A DNA stretch of 43,273 bases, taken from an uncultured Marinomonas sp. (GTDB taxonomy: Bacteria > Pseudomonadota > Gammaproteobacteria > Pseudomonadales > Marinomonadaceae). A program made the position numbers and the translations under genes. The notes beneath the pieces were generated by a model. The model was not told where the DNA came from, did not search any database, and saw nothing but the letters and a program-made list of their open reading frames with translations. Of the stretch, positions 1 through 8,093 are shown piece after piece; position 1 is the stretch's first letter, and each line of letters starts with the position of its first letter. The DNA lies in NCBI GenBank assembly GCA_938009755.1, contig CALLIL010000101.1:1-43273 (forward strand), in the 5' to 3' direction.

Positions 1-1017
1 GTCGGAGGCAACATTCGTTGTATAAGTCGTGCCATTGATGACCAAATTTACTTGATCGTTTTCTGAAATGTCTCCACCTGTTGCCGTTCCCGTTACAAGA
101 ATATTGGTTGTCGTACTTTCTGCGCCATTGATCACATCATCAGCAGTAATTGCATCGACAATAACGGTTCCAGCTTCGGGCACGGTATCTGAACTAGGAA
201 CAACAAAACGACCGGTTTCAGATGCATTACCAGCGTCATCGGAAAGACTTGCAGACACAGAGCTGCTCGGAGCAAGTTCAATGACCACACCGTTTTCAAT
301 ATCTTCTTCGGTTAAAACAACCACGACTGGTTCGCCACCATCAACAGAGTAAGTCAATGTGTCGCCAACATTTGAGCCATCAACGGACATCGTCAATGAA
401 ACAAGGTTATCAGCACCAAGCTCTAATGCATTATAAACACCATCAACACCAGCACTTTCAACTGAAAATGCAACGCTGCCAATACTCTTGTCTATCACAC
501 TGTCTTCAGAGCCATTGGATGTAATCAGACGCGGCTCAAGAGCATCAGCGCTAAGGAAGCCACGGTCTGTATCGTAGCCATAACTGGGTAACGCACCTTC
601 ATTATTGCGCTCAATCGCAACATCTATTCGATGTTGGCCTTCGATGACGTCTTCACCGGCCGCTGGCGCTTCTTGAATAAGACTTGGATCGGCACCCGCT
701 AAAATAGCCTCCTGTAAGGCATCGATAGATTCCGTTGGATCAACTTGCGGGCTTGCTACAGACTCAATAAGAAAAAGCTCATCACTCACTTCAATAGAAG
801 AACGAGGCCCCATCACAATTTCTTCGCCATTATTAAAAGCGATGATCACAGAAGAAGTGCTGTTGGTAACAACCGTTTCACCAAAAAAAACAGGCCAACC
901 TTCTTTGACTAATCGCTCTTCCTGCCCAATCGACTCAACTTTTACCAAACCACTCGACTTGGCAACATGGCCGACTGGCGCACCTAAGGTGGAAAACGGC
1001 ACTTGGCTATCACTCAT
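1..1017 (-). CDS. LapA-type giant adhesin, N-terminal retention module (partial, runs off left edge)
   Basis: An open minus-strand frame of 339 codons starts at ATG 1017 and continues past position 1, so the C-terminus is missing. AGGAAG about 10 nt upstream serves as the ribosome site. The first 110 residues resemble the retention module of RTX/Ig-repeat surface adhesins, which plugs the outer-membrane pore. A PAAG motif at residues 118-121 matches the TAAG/PAAG di-alanine site cut by the periplasmic protease LapG in the LapA family. From about residue 170 the protein becomes acidic and rich in D, S, T, V and G, with Ig-like modules (for example VNLVING, TLTYSVDGG), as in repeat extenders. 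The expected role is biofilm attachment that can be released by LapG when c-di-GMP falls. The ABC exporter, LapD and LapG are not in the window. The plus-strand frames in this stretch are shadows. Confidence 0.85.
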   Translation of the reverse strand, partial: MSDSQVPFSTLGAPVGHVAKSSGLVKVESIGQEERLVKEGWPVFFGETVVTNSTSSVIIAFNNGEEIVMGPRSSIEVSDELFLIESVASPQVDPTESIDALQEAILAGADPSLIQEAPAAGEDVIEGQHRIDVAIERNNEGALPSYGYDTDRGFLSADALEPRLITSNGSEDSVIDKSIGSVAFSVESAGVDGVYNALELGADNLVSLTMSVDGSNVGDTLTYSVDGGEPVVVVLTEEDIENGVVIELAPSSSVSASLSDDAGNASETGRFVVPSSDTVPEAGTVIVDAITADDVINGAESTTTNILVTGTATGGDISENDQVNLVINGTTYTTNVASD

Positions 1018-1105
1018 TTTTTACTACTTCCTGCTCAAATGTAATTAAGACGAGATAGATTCGCTAATACATCACAAGATAAGGAAATACTGAAAAACGC
1101 TCTAC

Positions 1106-1168
1106 TGTACCTTGGTACAACTAAAAGTATCTTTTTGTACGAAGCTTTCTTAAACGTATCTTTTTGTA
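1106..1168. promoter_or_regulatory. Upstream region of the adhesin: palindrome plus 13-bp direct repeat
   Basis: TGTACC and GGTACA arms two bases apart (1106-1119) form a short palindrome. The 13-mer GTATCTTTTTGTA occurs twice in direct orientation (1127-1139 and 1156-1168), 29 bp apart. Both lie 90-150 bp upstream of the adhesin start, where an operator or curved AT-rich promoter DNA would be expected. No regulator is identified, and the second repeat copy overlaps the T-tract of the nfeD terminator. Confidence 0.35.
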
Positions 1169-1203
1169 AAAAAAATGCCGAACATCTTCTAGACGTTCGG
1201 CAT
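1168..1203 (-). terminator. Rho-independent terminator of the qmcA-nfeD operon
   Basis: A 9-bp stem pairs ATGCCGAAC (1175-1183) with GTTCGGCAT (1195-1203) around an 11-nt loop. Read on the minus strand it is followed by a run of eight Ts (1168-1175). It lies about 80 bp past the nfeD stop and before the adhesin promoter. Confidence 0.85.
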
Positions 1204-1285
1204 TGTTATTCTCTTTTTATACGTAACAGTAGATTAAAGCTGAAAACACTTTCCTACTGAAAAACGTGATAACAAGAGCGTATCG

Positions 1286-1744
1286 TTACTCTGCAACCGC
1301 TTTAATGTGAAAAGCGCCCACTTCCGCTTCTGTGACTTCCACTCGCGTGCCCGCTTCAATCTCTTCAACACTGATCAAAGACCATTCCACACCAGAATAC
1401 TGATGCTTAGGGGATTTTGTCGCCGACACATCGTCTTGCAATATAAACCGATGACCAACAAAGTCACTCTTGGCTTTTTGAGTACTAACGGAAGACTGCA
1501 TTCGCTTCAAAGGTCGCCACAATAATGCCGCAGCGATCAAGGTCAAAACACCTGTACACATCCAAGCACTCAATGCGTTATTCGGCAAAGCACCAATGAA
1601 CAAAAGCGCGCCTGTGGCCATCGCAGCCAAGCCAACAAAAAACAGCACGAAAGTTGAAAAGCCTAATACCGCCACTTCAATCACCAATAAAATCAAACCG
1701 ACAATAAAAAAACTCTCAGCCAGATTATTAGTAAAGAATTCCAT
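1286..1744 (-). CDS. NfeD-like membrane protein (YbbJ type)
   Basis: This 152-residue protein matches the short NfeD class (E. coli YbbJ). It has two or three hydrophobic segments in the first 75 residues, then a soluble C-terminal beta-barrel of the OB-fold type (about residues 85-150, with the typical GVEW...V..EEIEAGTRVEV pattern). Short NfeD proteins pair with SPFH/stomatin partners and are thought to help assemble or anchor them in membrane microdomains. The ATG follows the qmcA stop by 2 nt, so the two genes are translationally linked. A terminator follows. Confidence 0.85.
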   Translation of the reverse strand: MEFFTNNLAESFFIVGLILLVIEVAVLGFSTFVLFFVGLAAMATGALLFIGALPNNALSAWMCTGVLTLIAAALLWRPLKRMQSSVSTQKAKSDFVGHRFILQDDVSATKSPKHQYSGVEWSLISVEEIEAGTRVEVTEAEVGAFHIKAVAE

Positions 1745-1746
1745 CT

Positions 1747-2685
1747 TTAGCTACCTTTCGACATTTGCTGGATAATCGTCATTGCCTGAGCAACAACAGA
1801 AGACGCTTCCGTTGAACCATCAGGTAGCAAGACAACAGAAGACTCTTTCGCAATCGCACGCTTAGCTTCAATCGCTTTCGAAGCAAGGTCTAACTGAATC
1901 GCCTTTTGACCATCTTCTGTCGCCGCAGCTTCACCCACTTGACGAAGCGCTTCCGCTTGAGCCGAGGCAACCGCAACAATCGCCTTCGCTTCACCTTCCG
2001 CGCGCAACACTTGCTCTTCTTTATCCGCTTGTGCAGCAAGAACCACAGAAGCCTTTTCACCTTCCGCGCGGTTAATTGCGGCTTGGCGATCACCTTCAGA
2101 TTCTAAGATTTGCGCACGTTTTACACGTTCCGCTTTCATCTGAGCTTCCATCGCTTCCATAACAGAATGTGGCGGAATGATGTCTTTAATTTCATAACGT
2201 AGAACCTGAATTCCCCAAGGCCCCGCCGCTTCATTGATAGCCGCAACAATGCTGGTATTCAGCAGATCACGCTCTTCAAATGTCTTGTCTAACTCCATTT
2301 TACCTAATTCAGAACGCATCGTTGTTTGTGCCAATTGCGTTACCGCAAACACATAGTTATCAACGCCGTACGTCGCTTTATAAGGATCCAATACACGGAA
2401 ATACAGCACACCATCAACATGCAAAGAAATATTGTCTTTGGTGATCGCGCTTTGCTCAGGTACATCAACCGCTTGCTCTTTCAGAGAGCGATCCGCTGAA
2501 ATACGGTCAATAAACGGAAAGATAAAATTCAAACCCGCTTCTTTCGTCGATTGATATTTACCAAAACGCTCGATCACATACGCCTGATTCTGTGGCACAA
2601 ATTTGATTGAGTTTTTTAACGCAACCACAACAAGTACAAGGACAAGCACCTGCACATTTAATAAATAACCTAATATTTGATCCAT
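1747..2685 (-). CDS. qmcA: SPFH/stomatin-like membrane protein QmcA
   Basis: A short N-terminal membrane segment (about residues 5-25) is followed by an SPFH/band-7 domain (VPQNQAYVIERFGKY, then VPEQSAITKDNISLHVDGVL) and a long Ala/Glu-rich coiled coil (EAQMKAERVKRAQILESEG and following). The length of 312 residues is close to E. coli QmcA (305). A longer frame would begin at TTG 2709. ATG 2685 was chosen because AGGA sits at normal spacing before it, and the upstream TTG and an intermediate ATG have poor spacing. QmcA-type proteins form large oligomeric rings in the inner membrane and are linked to quality control with FtsH. It is the first gene of a two-gene operon with the NfeD partner. 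Confidence 0.9.
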   Translation of the reverse strand: MDQILGYLLNVQVLVLVLVVVALKNSIKFVPQNQAYVIERFGKYQSTKEAGLNFIFPFIDRISADRSLKEQAVDVPEQSAITKDNISLHVDGVLYFRVLDPYKATYGVDNYVFAVTQLAQTTMRSELGKMELDKTFEERDLLNTSIVAAINEAAGPWGIQVLRYEIKDIIPPHSVMEAMEAQMKAERVKRAQILESEGDRQAAINRAEGEKASVVLAAQADKEEQVLRAEGEAKAIVAVASAQAEALRQVGEAAATEDGQKAIQLDLASKAIEAKRAIAKESSVVLLPDGSTEASSVVAQAMTIIQQMSKGS

Positions 2686-2808
2686 ATTCATTAATCCTAA
2701 AGAAAACAATTTTTTACTGTCACTAGATTGACCGAGCCATAATAGACCGCTTTTCTAACAAAAAGCCACTTATTATCGGTTCCACTAATATAACGCCTAC
2801 AGAGTCAT

Positions 2809-3843
2809 CTACTCAGTAAAGCGCTTCGCGCTGGCAATAAAATCTTCCACGCCTTCTTTTGGCGTTCTAAATGACGTAACCAAACGAATCACATCATCAC
2901 CCCAGCGCCCAGTATAAAAAGCATAACCTTGTGACAATAAATAATCTGCCATGCCTTTTGGTAACGTACAAAACACCATATTGGCTTGCGCTGGCGTATG
3001 GATTTTTACGCCCGGAACCGTTTTTAATCCGTCTTGCAATAGCGCCATCATGGCATTGGCGTGCTCTGCATTATCACGCCATAAGTCATTGCTTAAATAG
3101 GCGATCATTTGAGACGACAACAAACGCATTTTTGAGTGCAATTGACCTGCTCGCTTACGACGAAAAGCCAACTCTTTGGACAAGTCTTTATTAAAAACCA
3201 CAATCGCTTCAGACGCCATGGTGCCATTTTTTGTTGCCCCAAAAGACACCACATCCACGCCAGCTTTCCATGTCATTTCCGCTGGCGTACAACCTAATGC
3301 AACCAAAGCATTGGCGAAACGCGCGCCATCCATGTGAACTGGCAATTGTGCTTCTTTGGCAATCTCCGTGATGGCTTTTATTTCTTCTAGACTGTAAACA
3401 CTGCCCACTTCCGTGACTTGGGAAAGGCTGACAGAAGCCGCTTGGCAACTGTGAATGTCACCAACTTTTTTCTCAATGGCTTTCTTTAACAGGAGAGGAT
3501 CAATTTTTGCGTCAGCGCCTTCGATACCAATCAAACGTGCGCCGCCAGTAAAGAACTCTGGCGCGGAGCTTTCATCGTTTAAAATATGGCTCTCTTCATG
3601 ACAAAAAATACCGCCCCAAGGCGGTGTCATCGCACTTAAACTCAATACATTCGCCGCCGTGCCCGTTGACACCAAAAACACGTCCACATCGCATTCAAAG
3701 AAATCAGACAACATTTGCGTCACTTTCGCTGTGCCTTCATCATTCCCATACGGCATAGCATCGCCTTTTGATGCTTCAACCATGGCTTGAACGACAGACT
3801 CAGAAGCCCCCGCAATATTGTCACTTGTAAATGCCACTTTCAT
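2809..3843 (-). CDS. L-threonine aldolase-like PLP enzyme (beta-eliminating lyase family)
   Basis: The 344-residue protein belongs to fold-type I PLP enzymes of the threonine aldolase/beta-eliminating lyase family. Visible features are FTSDNIAGAS at the N-terminus, YGNDEGTAK (32-40), STGTAAN (59-65), the cofactor-binding HMDGARFANA (170-179), and the Schiff-base lysine K205 in SFGATKNG. The expected reaction is retro-aldol cleavage of L-threonine or L-allo-threonine to glycine and acetaldehyde. Phenylserine or another beta-hydroxy amino acid could be the real substrate. AAGGAG lies 7 nt before the ATG. It is about 107 bp downstream of the GNAT/C39 gene on the same strand, so cotranscription is possible. 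Confidence 0.85.
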   Translation of the reverse strand: MKVAFTSDNIAGASESVVQAMVEASKGDAMPYGNDEGTAKVTQMLSDFFECDVDVFLVSTGTAANVLSLSAMTPPWGGIFCHEESHILNDESSAPEFFTGGARLIGIEGADAKIDPLLLKKAIEKKVGDIHSCQAASVSLSQVTEVGSVYSLEEIKAITEIAKEAQLPVHMDGARFANALVALGCTPAEMTWKAGVDVVSFGATKNGTMASEAIVVFNKDLSKELAFRRKRAGQLHSKMRLLSSQMIAYLSNDLWRDNAEHANAMMALLQDGLKTVPGVKIHTPAQANMVFCTLPKGMADYLLSQGYAFYTGRWGDDVIRLVTSFRTPKEGVEDFIASAKRFTE

Positions 3844-3950
3844 TCATCCACTCCTTCGTTAAATATGAACAACTTTTCTGTTTACATTAATGGCATCAGT
3901 GACACAAATTTCAATGCTGTTTCCTGTTAAACCGCGTGCAGTACATAAAA

Positions 3951-5087
3951 TTAAGCCCGTAATACCACGGTTGCTTGCAAACGCGTTTGCCCAAAGCGAG
4001 ACATCTTTTCAAATTCATTTTTTGCGATAGGCAAATACTGACAATCTAACGGGCTTTCGGTGTCGTCTTTGCCTTCAAAATCAGGGTCATGAACCAATAT
4101 ATTGTGTTCGTCATAACCGGACATCACCACCCAATGAGGCGCTTTTTTTCCGTCCATACGAAACGTACTAATCAAAATAATCGCTAAGGCGCCAGCATCG
4201 AACGCCTCAATTAATTGCGCCAAAGGCAGTACGCTGTATTCCACAAGAATATCCGCCTGCTCACATTGTTTGACAAAGCCTTGATGGACGCGCGTGATCA
4301 CGTCTTTTTTCAGCACATCTCGAACGCTGTCAACAAACAAAGGCGCCTCTTCGCTCAGCCACACCTGAGCAGTTAATCCGCGTTTTTGAGCCGCTAACGC
4401 CAACCCCATTGGATGACAACCACCGTGTCCTGATGTCATAAAAATGGTGGTGGCCTCACGCCAAATTTCCAATTCATCATCTGGCGTGGCTTGATAATTT
4501 GCATTCAAAGCAGACAAGGCCATTTGCAAAGACGCTGGCCCACACGTAAAAGGCGTACCTTGCGCCAACCATGAGATCGACGAATTGGTTTGTCCTTCAC
4601 TTTCATGACGCAAGGTTTTTTGCATACGAATGGCATTGGTTTGATCTTCATAATACGCATCGTAATGACCAAACTCGCGATAACCCATGCTTTTGTACAA
4701 AGCCATTGCCCTATGATTCACATCGCTCACTTCAAGGCGCAAGACACTTTTTCCTTTTTGTACCGCTTGTTTTTCAGACGCAACCAATAAGGTTTTCCCG
4801 ATGCCAAAACCCCGTGCCGAAGGCGACACTGCCAACGAATACAAGCGCGCCAAACGCGTACCTTGTCGAAGGTGCAATAAGGCATAACCTAGCAATGAAT
4901 AAGCGGACATCGCCACCAGTAAAACCGAGCCTTGGCTAACAATGGCTCGACGAAAGCTACGACGATTTAATCGGTCACTCGTAAACGCTTGCTCTTCTAA
5001 GGCAAGTAACGCCGACAAATCCTCTAGATTCGCAGCACGAATTAGGACGTCAGAAGGAGAAGAAAATGTGCGGGTTGCTGTGTTCAT
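3951..5087 (-). CDS. Fusion of GNAT acetyltransferase (RimI-like) and C39-like cysteine peptidase
   Basis: Two domains are fused in 378 residues. Residues about 14-158 are a GNAT fold with the acetyl-CoA loop RGFGIGK (92-98) and the RimI-like end NHRAMALYKSMGYREFG. Residues about 170-378 are a papain/C39-like peptidase with catalytic Cys182 in TPFTCGPASLQ, His318 in PHWVVMSGYD and Asp334 in LVHDPDF. ATG 5087 is preferred over ATG 5129 because TGAGG precedes it at good spacing; the longer form adds 14 residues. The gene is divergent from the RimK-like ligase at 5369. Similar combinations of ATP-grasp ligase, acyltransferase and papain-like peptidase have been predicted to make or trim peptide tags or metabolites. 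The substrate is unknown. Confidence 0.85.
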   Translation of the reverse strand: MNTATRTFSSPSDVLIRAANLEDLSALLALEEQAFTSDRLNRRSFRRAIVSQGSVLLVAMSAYSLLGYALLHLRQGTRLARLYSLAVSPSARGFGIGKTLLVASEKQAVQKGKSVLRLEVSDVNHRAMALYKSMGYREFGHYDAYYEDQTNAIRMQKTLRHESEGQTNSSISWLAQGTPFTCGPASLQMALSALNANYQATPDDELEIWREATTIFMTSGHGGCHPMGLALAAQKRGLTAQVWLSEEAPLFVDSVRDVLKKDVITRVHQGFVKQCEQADILVEYSVLPLAQLIEAFDAGALAIILISTFRMDGKKAPHWVVMSGYDEHNILVHDPDFEGKDDTESPLDCQYLPIAKNEFEKMSRFGQTRLQATVVLRA

Positions 5088-5368
5088 AAATCGCCTCAGA
5101 AAGGGCAAAGGGCTGTCTAGGTATTTCATCTTACATCGTCAATACATGACGATATTTTCGCGCATTCTAGGGCTATTTTTTTCAAAAAGATAGTATAAAT
5201 ATTCGCCAAAAAAATATTCTATTTTCACGCAAAAAAACCATTGTACAAAATGAAAAACAGGCGCATGATCCGCAAAAATTATCAGCGTATTTAAAACGCT
5301 ACAACGCCCTTCAGAAAGGCATTACAAGCAAACTCAATAGAGTCTATTTAGAAGGAAACACAAAGCCA
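5088..5368. promoter_or_regulatory. Divergent promoter region between the GNAT/C39 and RimK-like genes
   Basis: This AT-rich 281-bp gap separates two divergent genes, so it must hold both promoters. No clean -35/-10 pair or palindromic operator could be picked out by eye. A GAAGGA ribosome site precedes the ligase start at 5369. Confidence 0.4.
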
Positions 5369-6844
5369 ATGTCACAGACATACATTGTTGTTGATCAGGC
5401 CAAAGATTGGTCCGCATTTTTACCAAGCGACCGAGTGATCACGTTCACTCAATATCTAAACTTGGCGACCAAAAGCCAAGGGCGAACGCGCATCATCAAC
5501 TTATGTAAAAGCAGCAAATATTTGTCCGATGGCTACTACTGTTCTTTGTTGGCAGAAAGCCGTGGTCATCATGTTATGCCGTCTGTACGCGTACTGAATG
5601 ACATCAGCAAAAAAGCCTTATACGAAATGCAAGTCGCTCAACTGTTACCCGCATTGGCACAGAAGCTTGGTACACCAGACGCGCCAACAGAAATAGACTT
5701 ACATTGTGTGTTTGGCAAAACCACACAAACAGAAATGAAAGAGTTTGCCCGCAAAATGTTCGAAGCCTTTGCTTGCCCAGTATTGGCAGTAAAACTGAAA
5801 TTTCGCAAAACATGGCAAGTAAGTGATTTACAAATCACCTCTCATAAGCATTTGAACGACGAGGAAGAAACTCTATTCGCAGAATCTTTGGAAGCCTACA
5901 GCACCAAAGTTTGGAGCAAAAGCCGAATCGCTCGTACAGCAAAATTCGATCTTGCTATGTTGGTCAACCCAGACGAAGCCATGCCGCCGAGCGACGCACA
6001 AGCGCTGAAAAAATTCGTCCAAGCAGGAAAACAACTTGGTATTCAAGTGGATATGATTGGCCCAAAAGACATCATGCGATTACCAGAATACGACGGTCTC
6101 TTTATTCGTGAAACCACGAACATTGATCACCATACTTATCAGTTTGCGAAAAAAGCGGAAGCCGCGGGTTTGGTTGTCATGGACGACCCTCAATCGATTA
6201 TGCGTTGTACCAACAAAGTTTACTTGGCCGACTTGTTTAATACACACAAAGTACCTTGCCCAAAAACGCGTATCGTACATAAAGGAGAAAAAGACGTAGA
6301 AGATGCTTTGGAAGCCGTTATCAGCTACCCAATGGTGGTAAAAATACCCGACGGCGCGTTCTCAAAAGGCGTGATAAAAGCTGAAAATCGCCAGGCATTA
6401 ACCGCAAGTCTACAGACTTTGTTTAAAAAATCGTCCTTGCTGTTGGTTCAAGAATACCTGTATACAGAATTCGACTGGCGCATTGGCGTGTTGAATAACA
6501 AACCGATTTTTGCGTGTCGCTATTACATGGTGAAAGACCACTGGCAGATTTACCAACACGGTGAAGGCGCAAGCGAAAGTGGAGGCTTCGACACCTTGCC
6601 AACGTTTGAAGTGCCACGTCGAGTCTTGCAGGCGGCAATCGCCTCCACCAAACCCATTGGCGATGGTTTGTATGGCGTAGACGTGAAAGAAATCAATAGT
6701 CGAGGTTACGTCATCGAAGTGAACGATAATCCAAGCATCGACCGCGGCGTCGAAGACAAATACCTTGGTGACGAACTCTACATGCACATCATGTCTGAAT
6801 TCTTACGTCGTATGCAGCAAAAGCGCAGCGACACACCAAACTAA
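5369..6844 (+). CDS. RimK-family ATP-grasp ligase with RimK-like N-terminal domain
   Basis: At 491 residues it is far longer than RimK (about 300). Residues 1-230 form a separate RimK-like ATP-grasp N-terminal region (TYIVVDQAKDW, RTRIINLCKSS). The C-terminal ATP-grasp domain covers about 285-480, with PMVVKIPDGAFSKGV (321-335), LLLVQEYLYTEFDWRIGV, and metal-binding D438, E450 and N452 in VIEVNDNPSID. The family joins a carboxylate to an amine through an acyl-phosphate, as in glutamate addition to S6 by RimK. The substrate here is not known. GAAGGA precedes the ATG. The divergent GNAT/C39 gene is the probable functional partner: one adds amino acids, the other may acylate or cleave the product. 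Confidence 0.88.
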   Translation: MSQTYIVVDQAKDWSAFLPSDRVITFTQYLNLATKSQGRTRIINLCKSSKYLSDGYYCSLLAESRGHHVMPSVRVLNDISKKALYEMQVAQLLPALAQKLGTPDAPTEIDLHCVFGKTTQTEMKEFARKMFEAFACPVLAVKLKFRKTWQVSDLQITSHKHLNDEEETLFAESLEAYSTKVWSKSRIARTAKFDLAMLVNPDEAMPPSDAQALKKFVQAGKQLGIQVDMIGPKDIMRLPEYDGLFIRETTNIDHHTYQFAKKAEAAGLVVMDDPQSIMRCTNKVYLADLFNTHKVPCPKTRIVHKGEKDVEDALEAVISYPMVVKIPDGAFSKGVIKAENRQALTASLQTLFKKSSLLLVQEYLYTEFDWRIGVLNNKPIFACRYYMVKDHWQIYQHGEGASESGGFDTLPTFEVPRRVLQAAIASTKPIGDGLYGVDVKEINSRGYVIEVNDNPSIDRGVEDKYLGDELYMHIMSEFLRRMQQKRSDTPN

Positions 6845-6866
6845 ACCCACCAGCGCCCTTCTCTTG

Positions 6867-6886
6867 TGCCTTCAATCAGGAAGGCA
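6867..6886. terminator. Short hairpin between convergent genes
   Basis: TGCCTTC (6867-6873) pairs with GAAGGCA (6880-6886) around a six-base loop, in the 49-bp gap between the RimK-like gene and the convergent AhpD-like gene. Only a weak T tract follows on either strand, so termination strength is uncertain. Confidence 0.45.
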
Positions 6887-6893
6887 GAAAATT

Positions 6894-7235
6894 TTAGTTG
6901 GCTAAAAACTCATCGACCGCATGCAGCGCTTGAGTCCCATAAATAACCGCTGGACCGCCGCCCATTAAAATCGCGACATTGATTGTTTCGATGAGCTCTT
7001 CTCGTGTTGCGCCAGCTCTTAATGCGGCTTTTGCGTGTGCGGCAATACAACCATCACATCGCGCCGCAATTCCAATGCTTAATGTCATTAGTTCTTTTAC
7101 TTTGACAGACAGAGCACCTTCCCCCATCGCGGCTTTATGCATTGCCATAAAGCCGTCTAAAATTTCAGGGGAAGACTTACGGTATTCTCGAGCAAAGGCA
7201 TTTTGATCCTGATTGATTGCAATATAGCTTTTCAT
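6894..7235 (-). CDS. AhpD-like carboxymuconolactone decarboxylase family protein
   Basis: The 113-residue single-domain protein carries the AhpD-like motif with a redox Cys pair in CDGCIAAHAKAALRAGATREE (C60 and C63, followed by H67) and an upstream acidic residue. Proteins of this family act as thiol peroxidase adaptors or, when they lack the Cys pair, as decarboxylases. The CxxC plus His favours peroxidase or disulfide chemistry. A strong AAGGAG precedes the ATG. The cupredoxin-like gene lies about 127 bp upstream on the same strand, so a shared redox role is possible but not shown. Confidence 0.88.
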   Translation of the reverse strand: MKSYIAINQDQNAFAREYRKSSPEILDGFMAMHKAAMGEGALSVKVKELMTLSIGIAARCDGCIAAHAKAALRAGATREELIETINVAILMGGGPAVIYGTQALHAVDEFLAN

Positions 7236-7362
7236 TGTATTACTCCTTTCTCTTAATATTAGATAATTCTAATTTTATAAAAGAAGCAGTACAGTCTTTA
7301 ATCAATAAAACATGATCTAGCTCAAGACACGCAATCGATCAAAATACACAAGCATCCATCGA

Positions 7363-7992
7363 TCAATAATTACTGCTGTAAGCAGTGTGATTATGATGCT
7401 CATGCTCTGATGTTTCGATCGCTGGCAACAAATCCAATTTGATGGTTTGCGCTGTGTCACTGGTAATGTCAAAGTGCTGCATTTCAGTCACGCCATCCAG
7501 TAAGCGCTCACTCCAAAGCGCAATATCATCACCAACTTTCGCTGGAATGGTTACTTGGCCGTTTCGGTCTGTTTTTACCGAAAAGTTATTGTCAGCGATA
7601 ATGATATAACCAATCATGCTGTCGTGAATGTTACAGCCCAATACCACCACACCAGGCGCATCAAATTTAACCGGTGGAATTTCCCTACCTTTGTATAATT
7701 TAATTTCAAAGGCTTTGGGAATCGAAAAACTGTAAACATGATGACGAAAATCATCGCTGTTTGGAAAAGTAACCGACTGGTTTTTCTGAATAGTGAGCAC
7801 TCGCGGCACAAATTCCGATTTGATTTGATCCATTTTTGCGATAGTACTTGGTGTTTCCACCGAACTATCAGATAAAATCACCACAGCGTCGATAACCGGT
7901 TTGTTATCTTGATCAACAATCGTTAATGTCACCTCTGCCCACGTTTGCTGTATTGTCAGCAAACCAATAAAAGCCGCTATTAAGTAACGCAT
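7363..7992 (-). CDS. Secreted cupredoxin-like copper protein ("methylamine utilization protein" type)
   Basis: The 209-residue protein has a Sec signal peptide (MRYLIAAFIGLLTIQQTWA), then a carboxypeptidase-regulatory/Ig-like segment and a plastocyanin-like fold. Type-1 copper ligands are plausible: His in FRHHVYSFS, Cys and His in VLGCNIHDSM, and the nearby Met. Such proteins are often annotated as methylamine utilization proteins, but no mau cluster is present and the true role is unknown. The frame stays open to 8250, but ATG 7992 has AAGGACA at good spacing and starts a signal peptide, and a longer form would overlap the divergent AraC gene. The C-terminus is His-rich (SEHEHHNHTAY), which fits metal binding. 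Confidence 0.8.
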   Translation of the reverse strand: MRYLIAAFIGLLTIQQTWAEVTLTIVDQDNKPVIDAVVILSDSSVETPSTIAKMDQIKSEFVPRVLTIQKNQSVTFPNSDDFRHHVYSFSIPKAFEIKLYKGREIPPVKFDAPGVVVLGCNIHDSMIGYIIIADNNFSVKTDRNGQVTIPAKVGDDIALWSERLLDGVTEMQHFDITSDTAQTIKLDLLPAIETSEHEHHNHTAYSSNY

Positions 7993-8093
7993 ATTTTGTC
8001 CTTTTTGCTTTAGCTTTCGATAAAATACCCAATATACAGTAAAGTATTTCCTCATTATGTTTGTGTTATGTAGAAGATGAAAGGTAAAGAACC

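Noticed and set aside
68-1048. Plus-strand open frames over the adhesin region
   Set aside because: They are antisense to a continuous 339-codon minus-strand frame with adhesin-like composition and a good ribosome site.
1106-1119. TyrR-box candidate
   Set aside because: TGTACC/GGTACA has a 2-bp spacer, not the TGTAAA-N6-TTTACA layout.
4571-4939. 122-codon plus-strand frame inside the GNAT/C39 gene
   Set aside because: It is a shadow frame with no ribosome site or recognisable domain.
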